A stretch of 64,000 nt of DNA from SZUA-448 sp045627185 (GTDB lineage: Bacteria; Bacillota; Clostridia; Lachnospirales; Lachnospiraceae): NCBI GenBank assembly GCA_045627185.1, contig JAZQNE010000098.1:9344-73343 (forward strand), given 5' to 3'. Shown piece by piece: positions 15,848-23,864 of this stretch. Both the position numbers and the translations under genes were made by a program. The notes below the pieces were generated by a model. It worked only from the letters and a program-made list of their open reading frames with translations, did no database searches and was not told the origin of the DNA. The first letter of the stretch is position 1. Every line of letters starts with the position of its first letter.

Positions 15848-17143
15848 ATGTTCCAAAACATTCCCGAAAAAGTTGAATATATTCTGGGTCAGCTTCAGGC
15901 GGCCGGGTTTGAAGCCTATGCCGTAGGAGGGTGTGTTCGCGATACGCTTCTTTCAAAGGAGCCGAAAGACTGGGACATCACAACATCTGCCGAACCTGAG
16001 GAAACAAAAGCTCTTTTCAGACGTACGGTCGACACGGGAATCAAGCATGGCACAATCACTGTAATGCTTGGCGATGAAGGCTTTGAAGTAACCACATACC
16101 GCCTTGACGGGGAATATGAAGACTCCCGCCATCCGAAAACCGTTACCTTTACAAAATGTCTTTCTGAAGACCTTCTGCGCCGTGATTTCACCATAAATGC
16201 CATGGCCTACAATCCCAAGGATGGCCTTGTTGACCTGTTTGACGGGCAGAAAGACCTGCAAAACAAGCTTATCCGCTGTGTGGGGAATCCGTATGAGCGT
16301 TTTTCCGAGGATGCCCTCAGAATCCTGCGTTCGTTCAGATTTTCCGCACGTCTTGGTTTTGAAATTGAGCCCGAAACAGAGAAGGCCGCAAAGGAGCTTG
16401 CACATACACTTACAAAAATCAGCGCCGAAAGAATACGTGAGGAGCTTTCAAAGCTTCTGATTTCACCGCGCCCCGAAAAGTTTTCAAAGCTTGAAAAAAT
16501 GGGCATTCTAAAGGTGATTCTGCCTGAAATTGACGGCGTGTTTAAGAAGAGCAAAAGGACTGATTCCATTCTTCTTGGAATTGCAAAAAGCCTTGAAAAC
16601 GCTGATTTTAATGAGCATGACGCAATTGCTTTTGCCTGGGGCGTTGTTATTTCTGCAACGGTCAAAACTGATATTCCGACGGAAAGAAAAGCGTTTGCGT
16701 CTAAAATAATGCATGACCTGAAGTTTGACAACGATACCATCCGCCTGACATCAAGTCTTGTCGAACACAGCATTGCCGAACTTCCGGACAGTGAAGAAAA
16801 GGTCAGAAAATATATCAGCACAATGTCACGTCGCCTTTATGATATGTGGCTGCTGTTTCTTGACGGGGACAGATTCTATGACAGGAAAAAGCCCGGAAAG
16901 AAGAAGCTTGAGAAACTTTACGCCCTGAGCCGGGAGGTTTATGAGAGCGGCTGCTGTCTGTCCTTAAAGGAACTTGCGGTAAGCGGAAAGGACCTTCTTG
17001 ATGCAGGCTTTCCTTCGGGAACAGGAATTGGCGCATGTCTTGATTATCTTCTTGACAGAGTGCTTGAAAAGCCCGAAAATAATAATAAAGAAATGTTACT
17101 GAAACTTGCAGGGGAGTTTTTTGAATCATGCGAAACAGTCTGA
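15848..17143 (+). CDS. cca: CCA tRNA nucleotidyltransferase / poly(A) polymerase family
   Basis: ATG 15848 (431 residues) is chosen because GAGGTG lies just upstream at 15838-15843; a second ATG at 15836 overlaps that site. The class II nucleotidyltransferase head shows GGCVRD and the metal-binding DWDIT pair, followed by TFTKCLSEDLLRRDFTINAMAYN and RCVGNPYERFSEDALRILRSFRF, which are signature CCA-enzyme segments. It adds or repairs the 3' CCA of tRNAs. The middle region where many Firmicutes relatives carry an HD domain shows no clear His-Asp pair. The last 16 bases overlap the next gene. Confidence 0.93.
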   Translation: MFQNIPEKVEYILGQLQAAGFEAYAVGGCVRDTLLSKEPKDWDITTSAEPEETKALFRRTVDTGIKHGTITVMLGDEGFEVTTYRLDGEYEDSRHPKTVTFTKCLSEDLLRRDFTINAMAYNPKDGLVDLFDGQKDLQNKLIRCVGNPYERFSEDALRILRSFRFSARLGFEIEPETEKAAKELAHTLTKISAERIREELSKLLISPRPEKFSKLEKMGILKVILPEIDGVFKKSKRTDSILLGIAKSLENADFNEHDAIAFAWGVVISATVKTDIPTERKAFASKIMHDLKFDNDTIRLTSSLVEHSIAELPDSEEKVRKYISTMSRRLYDMWLLFLDGDRFYDRKKPGKKKLEKLYALSREVYESGCCLSLKELAVSGKDLLDAGFPSGTGIGACLDYLLDRVLEKPENNNKEMLLKLAGEFFESCETV

Positions 17144-18633
17144 AAACAACTAAATTAACGGGCATTATGGTGCTGGTTATCGGCGTACTGATAATCGGTG
17201 CCGTTGTTTTTGCGACTGCAGGCGAATGGAGCAAGCCGGGCGGCCTGACAATTACGGGAACGCCTACGCCCACCTCAACTCCGACTGCAACACCTGTCCC
17301 TGTAAACGGTGATACCACAAAGGATATCATAATCCTTTCGGTTGATACGGAAGCATCGGTAATTCGCGGCTTTAACGCTGAGGATGATGAATATCTTGAC
17401 CTGACCTTCAGCGGTTCCACGGATATCAGAAGCAAATTCGGACAGGTAATATCCGCACGCGTGCTGGAACGCGGAATCATTGCTGAGGCATCCTTTAATA
17501 AAGCTGACAATCAGCTGCGCCATCTCTATATTTCCAATGATTCATGGAAATATGAAAAACCGCTCAGCTGGAAGACAGACATGAACAGCGGTCTGATGCG
17601 CATTGGCGACCTGAATTACCGTATTTTCGAAGACGTTCCTACCTATGCTGATGACGGTGATTATGACCTGAATCAGCTCTCCGGAATGGATGTAATCAAT
17701 GTAATCGGCAAGGGCACATATGTTTTCGGAATTGAGCTTGTATCCGGTCACGGCACGCTTTATGCAATGAATGAACGTGATTTTATTGGCGGAAGCCTTT
17801 TTGTTAACGATGTTTACGCCGGCCAGATTACAGAAGGTTTCAGACTGTCAATCCGCGAAGGCGAATATGAAATTTCATTCAGCTGCGGTGAACTGAACGG
17901 AAAACAGGGCATCGTTATGAAACGTAACGGTATAGCTGTTGTTGACATGGGGCCTTTTGTTGAGAAAAAACAGGATTTTGGCATTATAGATTTCATGATT
18001 GCACCCGCAAATGCCGATCTTTTTGTGGACAGCAAGTTCTATTCAAAGCACACGGGCGTCAAGCTTGCGTACGGGCAGCATGTTGTTGAAGTTTCGCTTC
18101 AGGGCTATTCAACCTGGACCGGAATTATCAATGTTGAGAAAGAGCAGCAGGATTTTGTTGTTGAACTGGTTGAGCGTTTTGTTGCAACACCTACGCCAAC
18201 GGCTGTTCCGTTCTTTGAACTGCCTACGCCCACACCTGTACCCGGTGAACCGGAACCGACGGAAACACCTACACCTACGCCGTCTCCCTCACCTACCCCG
18301 ACCGTAACTCCTACACCTGACCCGGATGTGACACCATCACCTACACCTACTCAGGACCCGGATGCAACGCCCACGCCTACTCCGGACCCGAATGAGGAAA
18401 AGCCTACATCCGTTGACACCGTAATTGTCTGGTATCCGAACTCGGTTATCACGCTTGATAATGTTTATGCCGGAATGACGAACGATGCGGGCGAACTGCC
18501 GCTGACACTGTCGTTTGGCAAGCATATCATAGGCTGTACAAGGCTGACACTTGAGTCGGTATCCGTTCCGAAAAATTATACCTTCGATGTTAACGAAAAT
18601 ACGCCTGCGCGCGTGAAATTCCCTACGCCTTAA
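17128..18633 (+). CDS. Membrane-anchored PEGA-like protein with Thr-Pro linkers
   Basis: This 501-residue protein has one N-terminal transmembrane segment (residues about 10-30, TGIMVLVIGVLIIGAVVF) and is otherwise predicted outside the membrane. A short Thr-Pro linker leads to an unknown beta-rich region; residues about 290-350 (NADLFVDSKFYSKHTGVKLA, GQHVVEVSLQGYSTW) look like a PEGA domain. A second Thr/Pro-rich linker of about 60 residues spans roughly bases 18184-18393, and a second PEGA-like unit follows (SVITLDNVYAGMTNDAG). It overlaps cca by 16 bases. PEGA proteins are thought to mediate surface contacts. Function is otherwise unknown; two other proteins in this window carry similar linkers. 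Confidence 0.8.
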   Translation: MRNSLKTTKLTGIMVLVIGVLIIGAVVFATAGEWSKPGGLTITGTPTPTSTPTATPVPVNGDTTKDIIILSVDTEASVIRGFNAEDDEYLDLTFSGSTDIRSKFGQVISARVLERGIIAEASFNKADNQLRHLYISNDSWKYEKPLSWKTDMNSGLMRIGDLNYRIFEDVPTYADDGDYDLNQLSGMDVINVIGKGTYVFGIELVSGHGTLYAMNERDFIGGSLFVNDVYAGQITEGFRLSIREGEYEISFSCGELNGKQGIVMKRNGIAVVDMGPFVEKKQDFGIIDFMIAPANADLFVDSKFYSKHTGVKLAYGQHVVEVSLQGYSTWTGIINVEKEQQDFVVELVERFVATPTPTAVPFFELPTPTPVPGEPEPTETPTPTPSPSPTPTVTPTPDPDVTPSPTPTQDPDATPTPTPDPNEEKPTSVDTVIVWYPNSVITLDNVYAGMTNDAGELPLTLSFGKHIIGCTRLTLESVSVPKNYTFDVNENTPARVKFPTP

Positions 18634-18859
18634 GGCTTTCGGCCTACGGGTGTGAATCCCGGTAATTCAATTCCGCACGCCCGTTGGAGGAGTAGAGTTT
18701 ACAAATTCATTTTACGGTTTACATTCCTAAAAAGAAGACACTTGACGGATTAAAAAAATTAATATATATTGTTCTGCGAAATAAAAAAACAGGTCGAAGC
18801 TTTTAGAAAACGTGCCGGCGGCATGTTTTGGCAGGAACCTGCAGTAAGGAGATAAAATT
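18634..18859 (+). other. Intergenic region with stem-loop and promoter
   Basis: ACGGGTGTG (18646-18654) pairs with CACGCCCGT (18676-18684) with one G-U pair around a 21-base loop. There is no T run after it, so it is either a weak terminator or an RNA structure. A promoter for the DUF1858 gene follows: TTGACG (18742-18747), 17 bases, TATATT (18765-18770). Confidence 0.6.
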
Positions 18860-19051
18860 ATGATTACTAAAGATATGACAATCGGTGAAATCCTTCGTGT
18901 TAGCCAGGAGGTTGTTCCTGTTCTTCTTGATGCAGGAATACACTGCCTCGGATGCCCTTCAGCTCAGGCAGAAAGCCTTGAGGATGCCTGCCTTGTGCAC
19001 GGTATTGATGCAGACAAGCTTGTAGAGCAGCTCAATAAGGTGGTTCAGTAA
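18860..19051 (+). CDS. DUF1858 redox-disulfide peptide
   Basis: This 63-residue protein (MITKDMTIGEILRVSQEVVP...) fits the DUF1858 / hybrid-cluster-protein-associated redox disulfide domain. It keeps the CxxC in HCLGCPS, preceded by LLDAGIH, and the helical tail DADKLVEQLNKVV. The family is thought to act in redox chemistry or metal-sulfur contexts in anaerobes, but the reaction is not established. TAAGGAG precedes the ATG, its own promoter lies about 90 bases upstream and a strong terminator follows, so it is monocistronic. Confidence 0.88.
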   Translation: MITKDMTIGEILRVSQEVVPVLLDAGIHCLGCPSAQAESLEDACLVHGIDADKLVEQLNKVVQ

Positions 19052-19070
19052 GGCATAAAAATTGATATCA

Positions 19071-19104
19071 AAAAAGCTCAGATTTTGTTTCTGAGCTTTT
19101 TTTT
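19071..19104 (+). terminator. Terminator after DUF1858 gene
   Basis: AAAAAGCTCAGA (19071-19082) pairs with TCTGAGCTTTTT (19090-19101), loop 7 bases, followed by a T run. Confidence 0.9.
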
Positions 19105-19114
19105 GAGAAATCGA

Positions 19115-19150
19115 CAAAAAAATGGTGTAACCTCAGGCGGTTACACCATT
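19115..19150 (-). terminator. Terminator after mecA
   Basis: AATGGTGTAACC (19121-19132) pairs perfectly with GGTTACACCATT (19139-19150). Read leftward it is followed by a T run (the AAAAAAA at 19116-19122 on the plus strand). Confidence 0.88.
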
Positions 19151-19163
19151 TCGTGTTTTAAAA

Positions 19164-19934
19164 TCAGTTCAACTTTGCCAGATACTTCAGTGCTTCATCT
19201 GCAAGAACAAGTTTGAAATGTTCTTCAAAATAAGCCATGGTGCCGTAGGATGTGCGGGCGGGCTCACCATATTCCGAAACGATGTTGCAGACCTTATTGA
19301 ACTCTGCGGGAGTATGGTCTGACATCTGGAGTACCAGGTAATAGTAGCCGGATTTAGGGTCCTTGTACAAAGAATTTCTACCTTTGTAGAAAGGAATCAG
19401 AATAACAGAAAGTTTGCGGAGAACCGTCATATTGTCAAAGGCATAAATGCGTGCCATGGAGGACTGTGCCTTTGCTAATTCTTCGGGGCTTACGGGCGCT
19501 TCGGGTGCGGGTTCGCCGGCTTCTTCAGCTTTTGCTTTTGATACCTCACCAATCTTACTTAACAGCTTTTCAAGATGCTCGAAGCAGTTGATGATTTCGT
19601 CAGCGTATGCGGGATTTGGCGCAACCGGAGCGGAATCACCGTTACTGTCCGGTGTGAAATTTGAGAAGCGGGCATCAAGCTCTTCCGGGTCTTCAACCTT
19701 TGTAACAAGAAGAACAAGGCCTTCTGCAGACAAAGGAATGGCCTCAATCATAAGCGGAACTTCATCTGCTTCAAAGCCTACTTCCTTGCTTGCACGCTGA
19801 ATGAGCTCCTGGAAAAGGGCGCGTGCCTTGTCAGAGCCGTATGCAAGCTCGCTTATGCGGAGCTGTCTGGATGCCAGATCTTCGCGGCTAAGCGTAAACC
19901 TTATTTGATTTTCATTGATTTTTTCTATCTTCAA
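19164..19934 (-). CDS. mecA: Adaptor protein MecA
   Basis: The N-terminus MKIEKINENQIRFTLSREDL and the C-terminal domain (ARIYAFDNMTVLRKLSVIL, SYYLVLQ-like core, YGTMAYFEEHFKLVLADEAL) match MecA, the adaptor that hands substrates such as ComK to the ClpC AAA+ protease. I choose TTG at 19934 (256 residues): TAAGGAG lies 9 bases upstream, whereas the alternative TTG at 19943 touches the ribosome site. The acidic, Pro/Ala-rich linker (about residues 95-145) between the two domains is longer than in Bacillus. It has its own promoter and terminator. Inefficient TTG initiation may keep its level low. Confidence 0.87.
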   Translation of the reverse strand: MKIEKINENQIRFTLSREDLASRQLRISELAYGSDKARALFQELIQRASKEVGFEADEVPLMIEAIPLSAEGLVLLVTKVEDPEELDARFSNFTPDSNGDSAPVAPNPAYADEIINCFEHLEKLLSKIGEVSKAKAEEAGEPAPEAPVSPEELAKAQSSMARIYAFDNMTVLRKLSVILIPFYKGRNSLYKDPKSGYYYLVLQMSDHTPAEFNKVCNIVSEYGEPARTSYGTMAYFEEHFKLVLADEALKYLAKLN

Positions 19935-20030
19935 GTATATCAACTCCTTATTTTGCCCGAGTTTTCAGGGCGTTTCAAACGAAACCGAGTAGCCAAAATG
20001 TAAATATATGTATCCACCATCTGTATGGTT

Positions 20031-20058
20031 AGTATATCATATTTGAAAACAAAGTCAA
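20031..20058 (-). promoter_or_regulatory. Promoter of mecA
   Basis: On the minus strand TTGACT (20053-20058) and TATACT (20031-20036), spacer 16 bases, with an extended -10 (TGA before it). Confidence 0.7.
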
Positions 20059-20119
20059 GTACGGCAAAAATCAACAAAAAATCAACCCCTTAATCAGCAT
20101 TTTGCCGATGGAAAATTTG

Positions 20120-20148
20120 TTGAAATATTGACAAATATATACTATAAT
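20120..20148 (+). promoter_or_regulatory. Promoter of the kinase gene
   Basis: TTGAAA (20120-20125), 17-base spacer, TATAAT (20143-20148), 32 bases before the ATG. It diverges from the mecA promoter. An inverted repeat CGGCAAAA/TTTTGCCG (20062-20069 and 20100-20107) lies between the two. Confidence 0.75.
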
Positions 20149-20180
20149 TTACTCACAGACACAGTTACGGAGTTAAAAAA

Positions 20181-21524
20181 ATGGATGAACAATTGTGGTA
20201 CGGGAAATACACACCCCTGAAACTTTTATCGGCTAACGGTAATACGGAAGTGTTCCTTGCAGAGCATGTGTTCCTGAAAGAAAAAAGAGTTTTGAAAAGA
20301 GCGCACAAAGGCACTGCTGAGGAAAAACTGCTTCGAAATGAAGCAGGGGTTCTTGTGAAGGTAAACAGCCCGTTTGTTCCCAAACTGTTTGATTTTCTTG
20401 ATGAAGAAAAAGAAGTGGTCATGGTTGAAGAGTTTTTTGAAGGGGAGTCTCTTGCAGACCTGATTTCAACAAATGACGGTTTTTCGGCTGAAAAGATTTT
20501 CAAACTGGCATGCTCCATTTGTAATGCGCTTGCTGATTTGCATAACGGTTCGGAAAGAGTTATCCACTGTGATCTTTCCCCGGGCAACATTCTTGTTGAT
20601 TCTGACAGAATTAAGCTGATAGATTTCGGTACTGCAGAAATCCCGGGAAAAGGCGCGCTTGGGGGAGATTCTTTTGGAACGAAGGGTTTCTGTGCCCCTG
20701 AACAGGTTGTCGGTGAACCGGGAAGGGAAGAAACTGACATATATGCGCTCGGAAGAGTAATAATGGCGCTTCTTGAGAAAGCAAATGCTGAAGAAAACTC
20801 TGAAAAGAAGCTGGTTCAGAGGATGCGTCGAATCGCAGAAAGAGCAGCTTCGGACAACCCTGCTGACCGTTTTGGGTCAGTTGCTGAGATTCTGTCCGCG
20901 CTCGAACGGTGTCGTGGCCGTAAGAGCGGGAAGGAAAAAGCGTTTGAAAAAGGGAAAAACTCAGTGTGCACAATAGGAATCATTGGGACGCACCATGGTG
21001 TCGGAGTGACACATACGGCGCTCTCGGTTGCTTCTTTTCTGCATTTTGAGAAAAGGAAACGTGTGGCTGTGATTGAGCTTTCGGGGCAGTCGTCTCTTGA
21101 CTGTTTTGGAAAGCAGAAGGAATCTCACGGTGCCCCCTGTCGTGTCAAGGGCTTGAGCGTGTTTCCCTCGGCAGACAGTCTGCTGGCGGGTACGGTGAGA
21201 AACGGAAACTTTGATTACTGCATCCTTGACCTTGGGTGCGCTCCGGAGCGAAGAAAGCAGGAACTGTTAAGGTGTGACATAAAGCTTGTTGTGACTGATG
21301 CGGCACCGTGGAAGCCGGAAAGAAGAAGGAATGCTGACAGAATCCTTGACGGTGTTGACTGCTCAAAGGGCTGGCGGGTTCTGGTGAACTTTTCCGACGG
21401 ACAGGTTCCCTCAGATTGCAGAAGGCTGCCGGTGCGAATGGAGTGGTTGCGGTTTTCACCGAATCCGTTTGAAGTTGACGAACAGAACAAAAAACTGTTC
21501 GGGAAATTATTGTCTGCCTTCTAG
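20181..21524 (+). CDS. Ser/Thr kinase fused to degenerate ParA-like domain
   Basis: This 447-residue soluble protein has two parts. Residues 8-245 form a eukaryotic-type protein kinase: Lys39 in RVLKRA, Glu54 in the C-helix, the catalytic loop HCDLSPGN (129-136, with Asp131 and Asn136), DFG at 148-150 and CAPEQ at 171-175. There is no PASTA or transmembrane part. After a basic linker (245-262) residues 263-447 resemble the ParA/MinD fold, but the P-loop reads GTHHGVGVTHT: both the signature lysine and the catalytic P-loop lysine are absent, so ATP hydrolysis is unlikely. The later strand VAVIELSGQSS fits the fold. The kinase looks active. It stands alone, divergent from mecA; partners are unknown. 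Confidence 0.82.
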   Translation: MDEQLWYGKYTPLKLLSANGNTEVFLAEHVFLKEKRVLKRAHKGTAEEKLLRNEAGVLVKVNSPFVPKLFDFLDEEKEVVMVEEFFEGESLADLISTNDGFSAEKIFKLACSICNALADLHNGSERVIHCDLSPGNILVDSDRIKLIDFGTAEIPGKGALGGDSFGTKGFCAPEQVVGEPGREETDIYALGRVIMALLEKANAEENSEKKLVQRMRRIAERAASDNPADRFGSVAEILSALERCRGRKSGKEKAFEKGKNSVCTIGIIGTHHGVGVTHTALSVASFLHFEKRKRVAVIELSGQSSLDCFGKQKESHGAPCRVKGLSVFPSADSLLAGTVRNGNFDYCILDLGCAPERRKQELLRCDIKLVVTDAAPWKPERRRNADRILDGVDCSKGWRVLVNFSDGQVPSDCRRLPVRMEWLRFSPNPFEVDEQNKKLFGKLLSAF

Positions 21525-21646
21525 CATACATCAGGGCGTTTGCCATTTTGAAAGGCATCAATTTTCCTCAGAAAAAGAGAATGTACAGATAAATACCATG
21601 GTGTGATCCCTCAAAATATCAATTGCAACGCGTCTGGTATCTTATC

Positions 21647-21675
21647 TTGCACAGGCTCTTTTTTTGTGGTATAAT
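21647..21675 (+). promoter_or_regulatory. Sigma-A promoter of the GH18 gene
   Basis: TTGCAC (21647-21652), 17-base spacer, TATAAT (21670-21675). This places the transcript start near 21682 and rules out the earlier in-frame start at 21623. Confidence 0.85.
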
Positions 21676-21709
21676 CCTCGCGGTATGCGGTGAAGGGAGA
21701 TTTAATCGT

Positions 21710-23482
21710 ATGGAAAAAAAGGGTTACCTTAGTATTATAGTGTTTTTGTTTTTCCTTGGAGCAGCTGTATATTTCGGCTATTCCTGGTACAAGGACAAAA
21801 CAAGTCCAAGCACTGAGACGGTTGAGTTAACCGAATACTATAAAGTTGCTGCTGATGAAATTCTTGTGTTTGAGAACGGATGCCAGACAAAAGAACGCCT
21901 GCCTTATATTGACGGCCATGTTTACCTGCATCTTGAAATGGTTCGCAAACTGAACGGCCGTTATTACTGGGACAAAACCATTAAGAGCCTCATCTTTACT
22001 ACTGAAAGTGATATTCGGATTATTAAGCCCGAAGATGATTTTTATACATCACAGAACGGCTTTATTGAGGGTGAAGAAAAAGATTCTGACGGTGTGATTG
22101 TTTCCGTAGGTTATCCGATTGTCAAAATTATAGAAGACAGCTACTATATTGCACTTGATTTTGTCAAGGACAACATTGACCTGTCATATGAGATTTACAC
22201 CAATCCCAACAGAATTGTTCTCCGTTATGAGTGGAAGGAATATTTGTTTGCGAAAACCACACAGGCTACGCAGCTCCGCTCGGACGGCAGCATAAAGAGT
22301 TCTGTTTTACGCGAGCTTCCGGCCGGAACCGAACTGGAACTGACTGACTCGGCAGGTACAAACAGAAACGGCTTCCTGTACGCTGTCACATCGGACGGTG
22401 TAAAGGCCTGGGTTGACGAAAAATGTATTTCTGAGACATATTTCAAAGAAATTCCGAGTCCTTACGTAGAAAAGGAATATTCGCATCTGACACTTCCCGG
22501 AAAGATCAATCTTGTATGGGACCTGACCGTAAGCGCTGATTCTAACAAGAAATTTAAGGACCGTATGAAGAAGGTTACCGGCCTTAATGTTGTTTCACCT
22601 ACCTGGTTTAACATTAAGGATGATGATGGCAACATTGAAAGCCGTGCAACTGCTGATTATGTTAAGGAAGCTCATAATATGGGCCTTCAGGTTTGGGCTC
22701 TTGTGAGTGATTTCCATCCCGCAAACAATTCGCTTAAGATTAATGAACTTGAGATTTTAAAAAGCCGTGAAAAGCGTGCAAACATCATTAAACAGCTTAC
22801 CGATGCTGCGGATAAATACGGATTCGACGGTATAAACATTGACTTTGAGAAGGTTCCGAAGGATGCAGGTATTCATTACGTGCAGTTCCTGCGTGAATTA
22901 TCGGTAGCCTGCAGACATGAAAATCTGTATCTTTCAATAGATGATACTGTACCGTTCAGTTTCAATTCTTACTATGATGTTGCCGAGCAGGGCAAGATTG
23001 CGGATTATGTTATTATTATGGCATATGATGAGCATTATGACGGCTCTGAAGCGGGTTCTGTTGCATCGCTGACATACGTTCAGACAGCTCTTGACAATAC
23101 ACTTGCAAAGGCTCCGAAGGAACGTGTTGTTATTGCAATGCCGTTCTATACCCGAATCTGGAAGATTACAACACTTACAGACGGCAATGTCAGAACATAT
23201 TCAGAGGCCATGTCCATGACAGAAGCGGCCAAGTATCTCAAGAATCATGCGGAAATCAAGTATTCCCGTTTTGACGAGGATGCCGGACAGGATTATTACA
23301 CCGGTAATTCGGGTGATATTGAGTATAAGGTATGGATGGAAGATCTTGTTTCACTTGAGGGAAAGTGTGCTAAGATTTTCGGAGCCGATGTGGCAGGTGT
23401 TGCCGCATGGCGCCTTGGTCAGGAAGACAGTGGTATCTGGGCTGTAATTGAGAAGTATCTTAACGCGAAGAACGTTGAGTAA
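21710..23482 (+). CDS. Membrane-anchored GH18 glycosidase with SH3 domain
   Basis: ATG 21710 (590 residues; AAGGGAG 10 bases upstream) is the only start downstream of the promoter. A signal anchor (residues about 7-24, YLSIIVFLFFLGAAVYF) places the rest outside. Next come a copper-amine-oxidase-N-like domain (about 45-110, LPYIDGHVYLHLEMV), a bacterial SH3 domain (about 175-250, LRSDGSIKSSVLRELPAGTE) and a GH18 barrel. The GH18 catalytic motif is FDGINIDFEKV, with Asp and Glu placed as in YaaH/YdhD-type enzymes, and the barrel also has IIMAYDEHYDGS. Such proteins cleave or bind N-acetylglucosamine polymers, most likely peptidoglycan, including spore cortex. Substrate is inferred. No LysM domain is seen. 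Confidence 0.87.
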   Translation: MEKKGYLSIIVFLFFLGAAVYFGYSWYKDKTSPSTETVELTEYYKVAADEILVFENGCQTKERLPYIDGHVYLHLEMVRKLNGRYYWDKTIKSLIFTTESDIRIIKPEDDFYTSQNGFIEGEEKDSDGVIVSVGYPIVKIIEDSYYIALDFVKDNIDLSYEIYTNPNRIVLRYEWKEYLFAKTTQATQLRSDGSIKSSVLRELPAGTELELTDSAGTNRNGFLYAVTSDGVKAWVDEKCISETYFKEIPSPYVEKEYSHLTLPGKINLVWDLTVSADSNKKFKDRMKKVTGLNVVSPTWFNIKDDDGNIESRATADYVKEAHNMGLQVWALVSDFHPANNSLKINELEILKSREKRANIIKQLTDAADKYGFDGINIDFEKVPKDAGIHYVQFLRELSVACRHENLYLSIDDTVPFSFNSYYDVAEQGKIADYVIIMAYDEHYDGSEAGSVASLTYVQTALDNTLAKAPKERVVIAMPFYTRIWKITTLTDGNVRTYSEAMSMTEAAKYLKNHAEIKYSRFDEDAGQDYYTGNSGDIEYKVWMEDLVSLEGKCAKIFGADVAGVAAWRLGQEDSGIWAVIEKYLNAKNVE

Positions 23483-23522
23483 GTAGTAAAAAGTTTGAAA
23501 TAATAATGCAGGGGGTATTATT

Positions 23523-23861
23523 TTGCAGCTTTTAGTTTTAATTTTAAAGAAATGTGAAGTTTTTGATGAGTTAATGAAAAGGCTCGCAAACGGCGGCGTT
23601 AAAGGCGCTACCATTCTTGACGGAACCGGTATGGCAGAGGCCATCGTGAAAAGAGAAGATATGCCCATGTTCGGCATGCTTCGCAAGGTTCTCGCTGATG
23701 AAGAAAGAGAAACCAGTAAGGTAATGATGTTTGTTGAAACTGATGAGCAGATTATTCTTACAAGACAAATTATTAAAGAAGTAATCGGAGACATTGCAGC
23801 TCCCAATACGGGAATTATGTTTGCCGTGCCGATTACTTATGTAGAAGGACTTGGCAAATAA
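23523..23861 (+). CDS. PII-like signalling protein
   Basis: This 112-residue protein uses TTG at 23523, with GGGGGT 7 bases upstream. The order LLVLILKKCEVFDELMKRL, GVKGATILDGTGMAEA, TSKVMMFVETDEQIILTRQI and GIMFAVPITYVEGLGK gives the beta-alpha-beta-beta-alpha-beta plan of PII-like proteins, with a short T-loop region (REDMPMFGMLRKVL) and no conserved Tyr51 motif of GlnB. Only 3 bases separate it from a cation:proton antiporter gene, so it most likely gates that transporter in response to a nucleotide or ion. GlnB itself is unlikely because no amtB or glutamine synthetase is nearby. Confidence 0.65.
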   Translation: MQLLVLILKKCEVFDELMKRLANGGVKGATILDGTGMAEAIVKREDMPMFGMLRKVLADEERETSKVMMFVETDEQIILTRQIIKEVIGDIAAPNTGIMFAVPITYVEGLGK

Positions 23862-23864
23862 GAA

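Noticed and set aside
18184..18393. CRISPR-like or minisatellite repeat
   Set aside because: The repetitive DNA encodes in-frame Thr/Pro codons of a linker; units are irregular and without spacers.
18646..18684. Stem-loop taken at first for a terminator or tRNA fragment
   Set aside because: No T run follows and no cloverleaf can be drawn, so it is only noted as a structure.
21623..21709. Longer start of the GH18 protein at 21623
   Set aside because: A strong promoter lies inside this stretch (21647-21675), so it cannot be translated from that transcript.
23523..23861. GlnB/GlnK nitrogen regulator
   Set aside because: The T-loop tyrosine motif is missing and no ammonium transporter or glutamine synthetase gene is near; the antiporter is the coupled gene.
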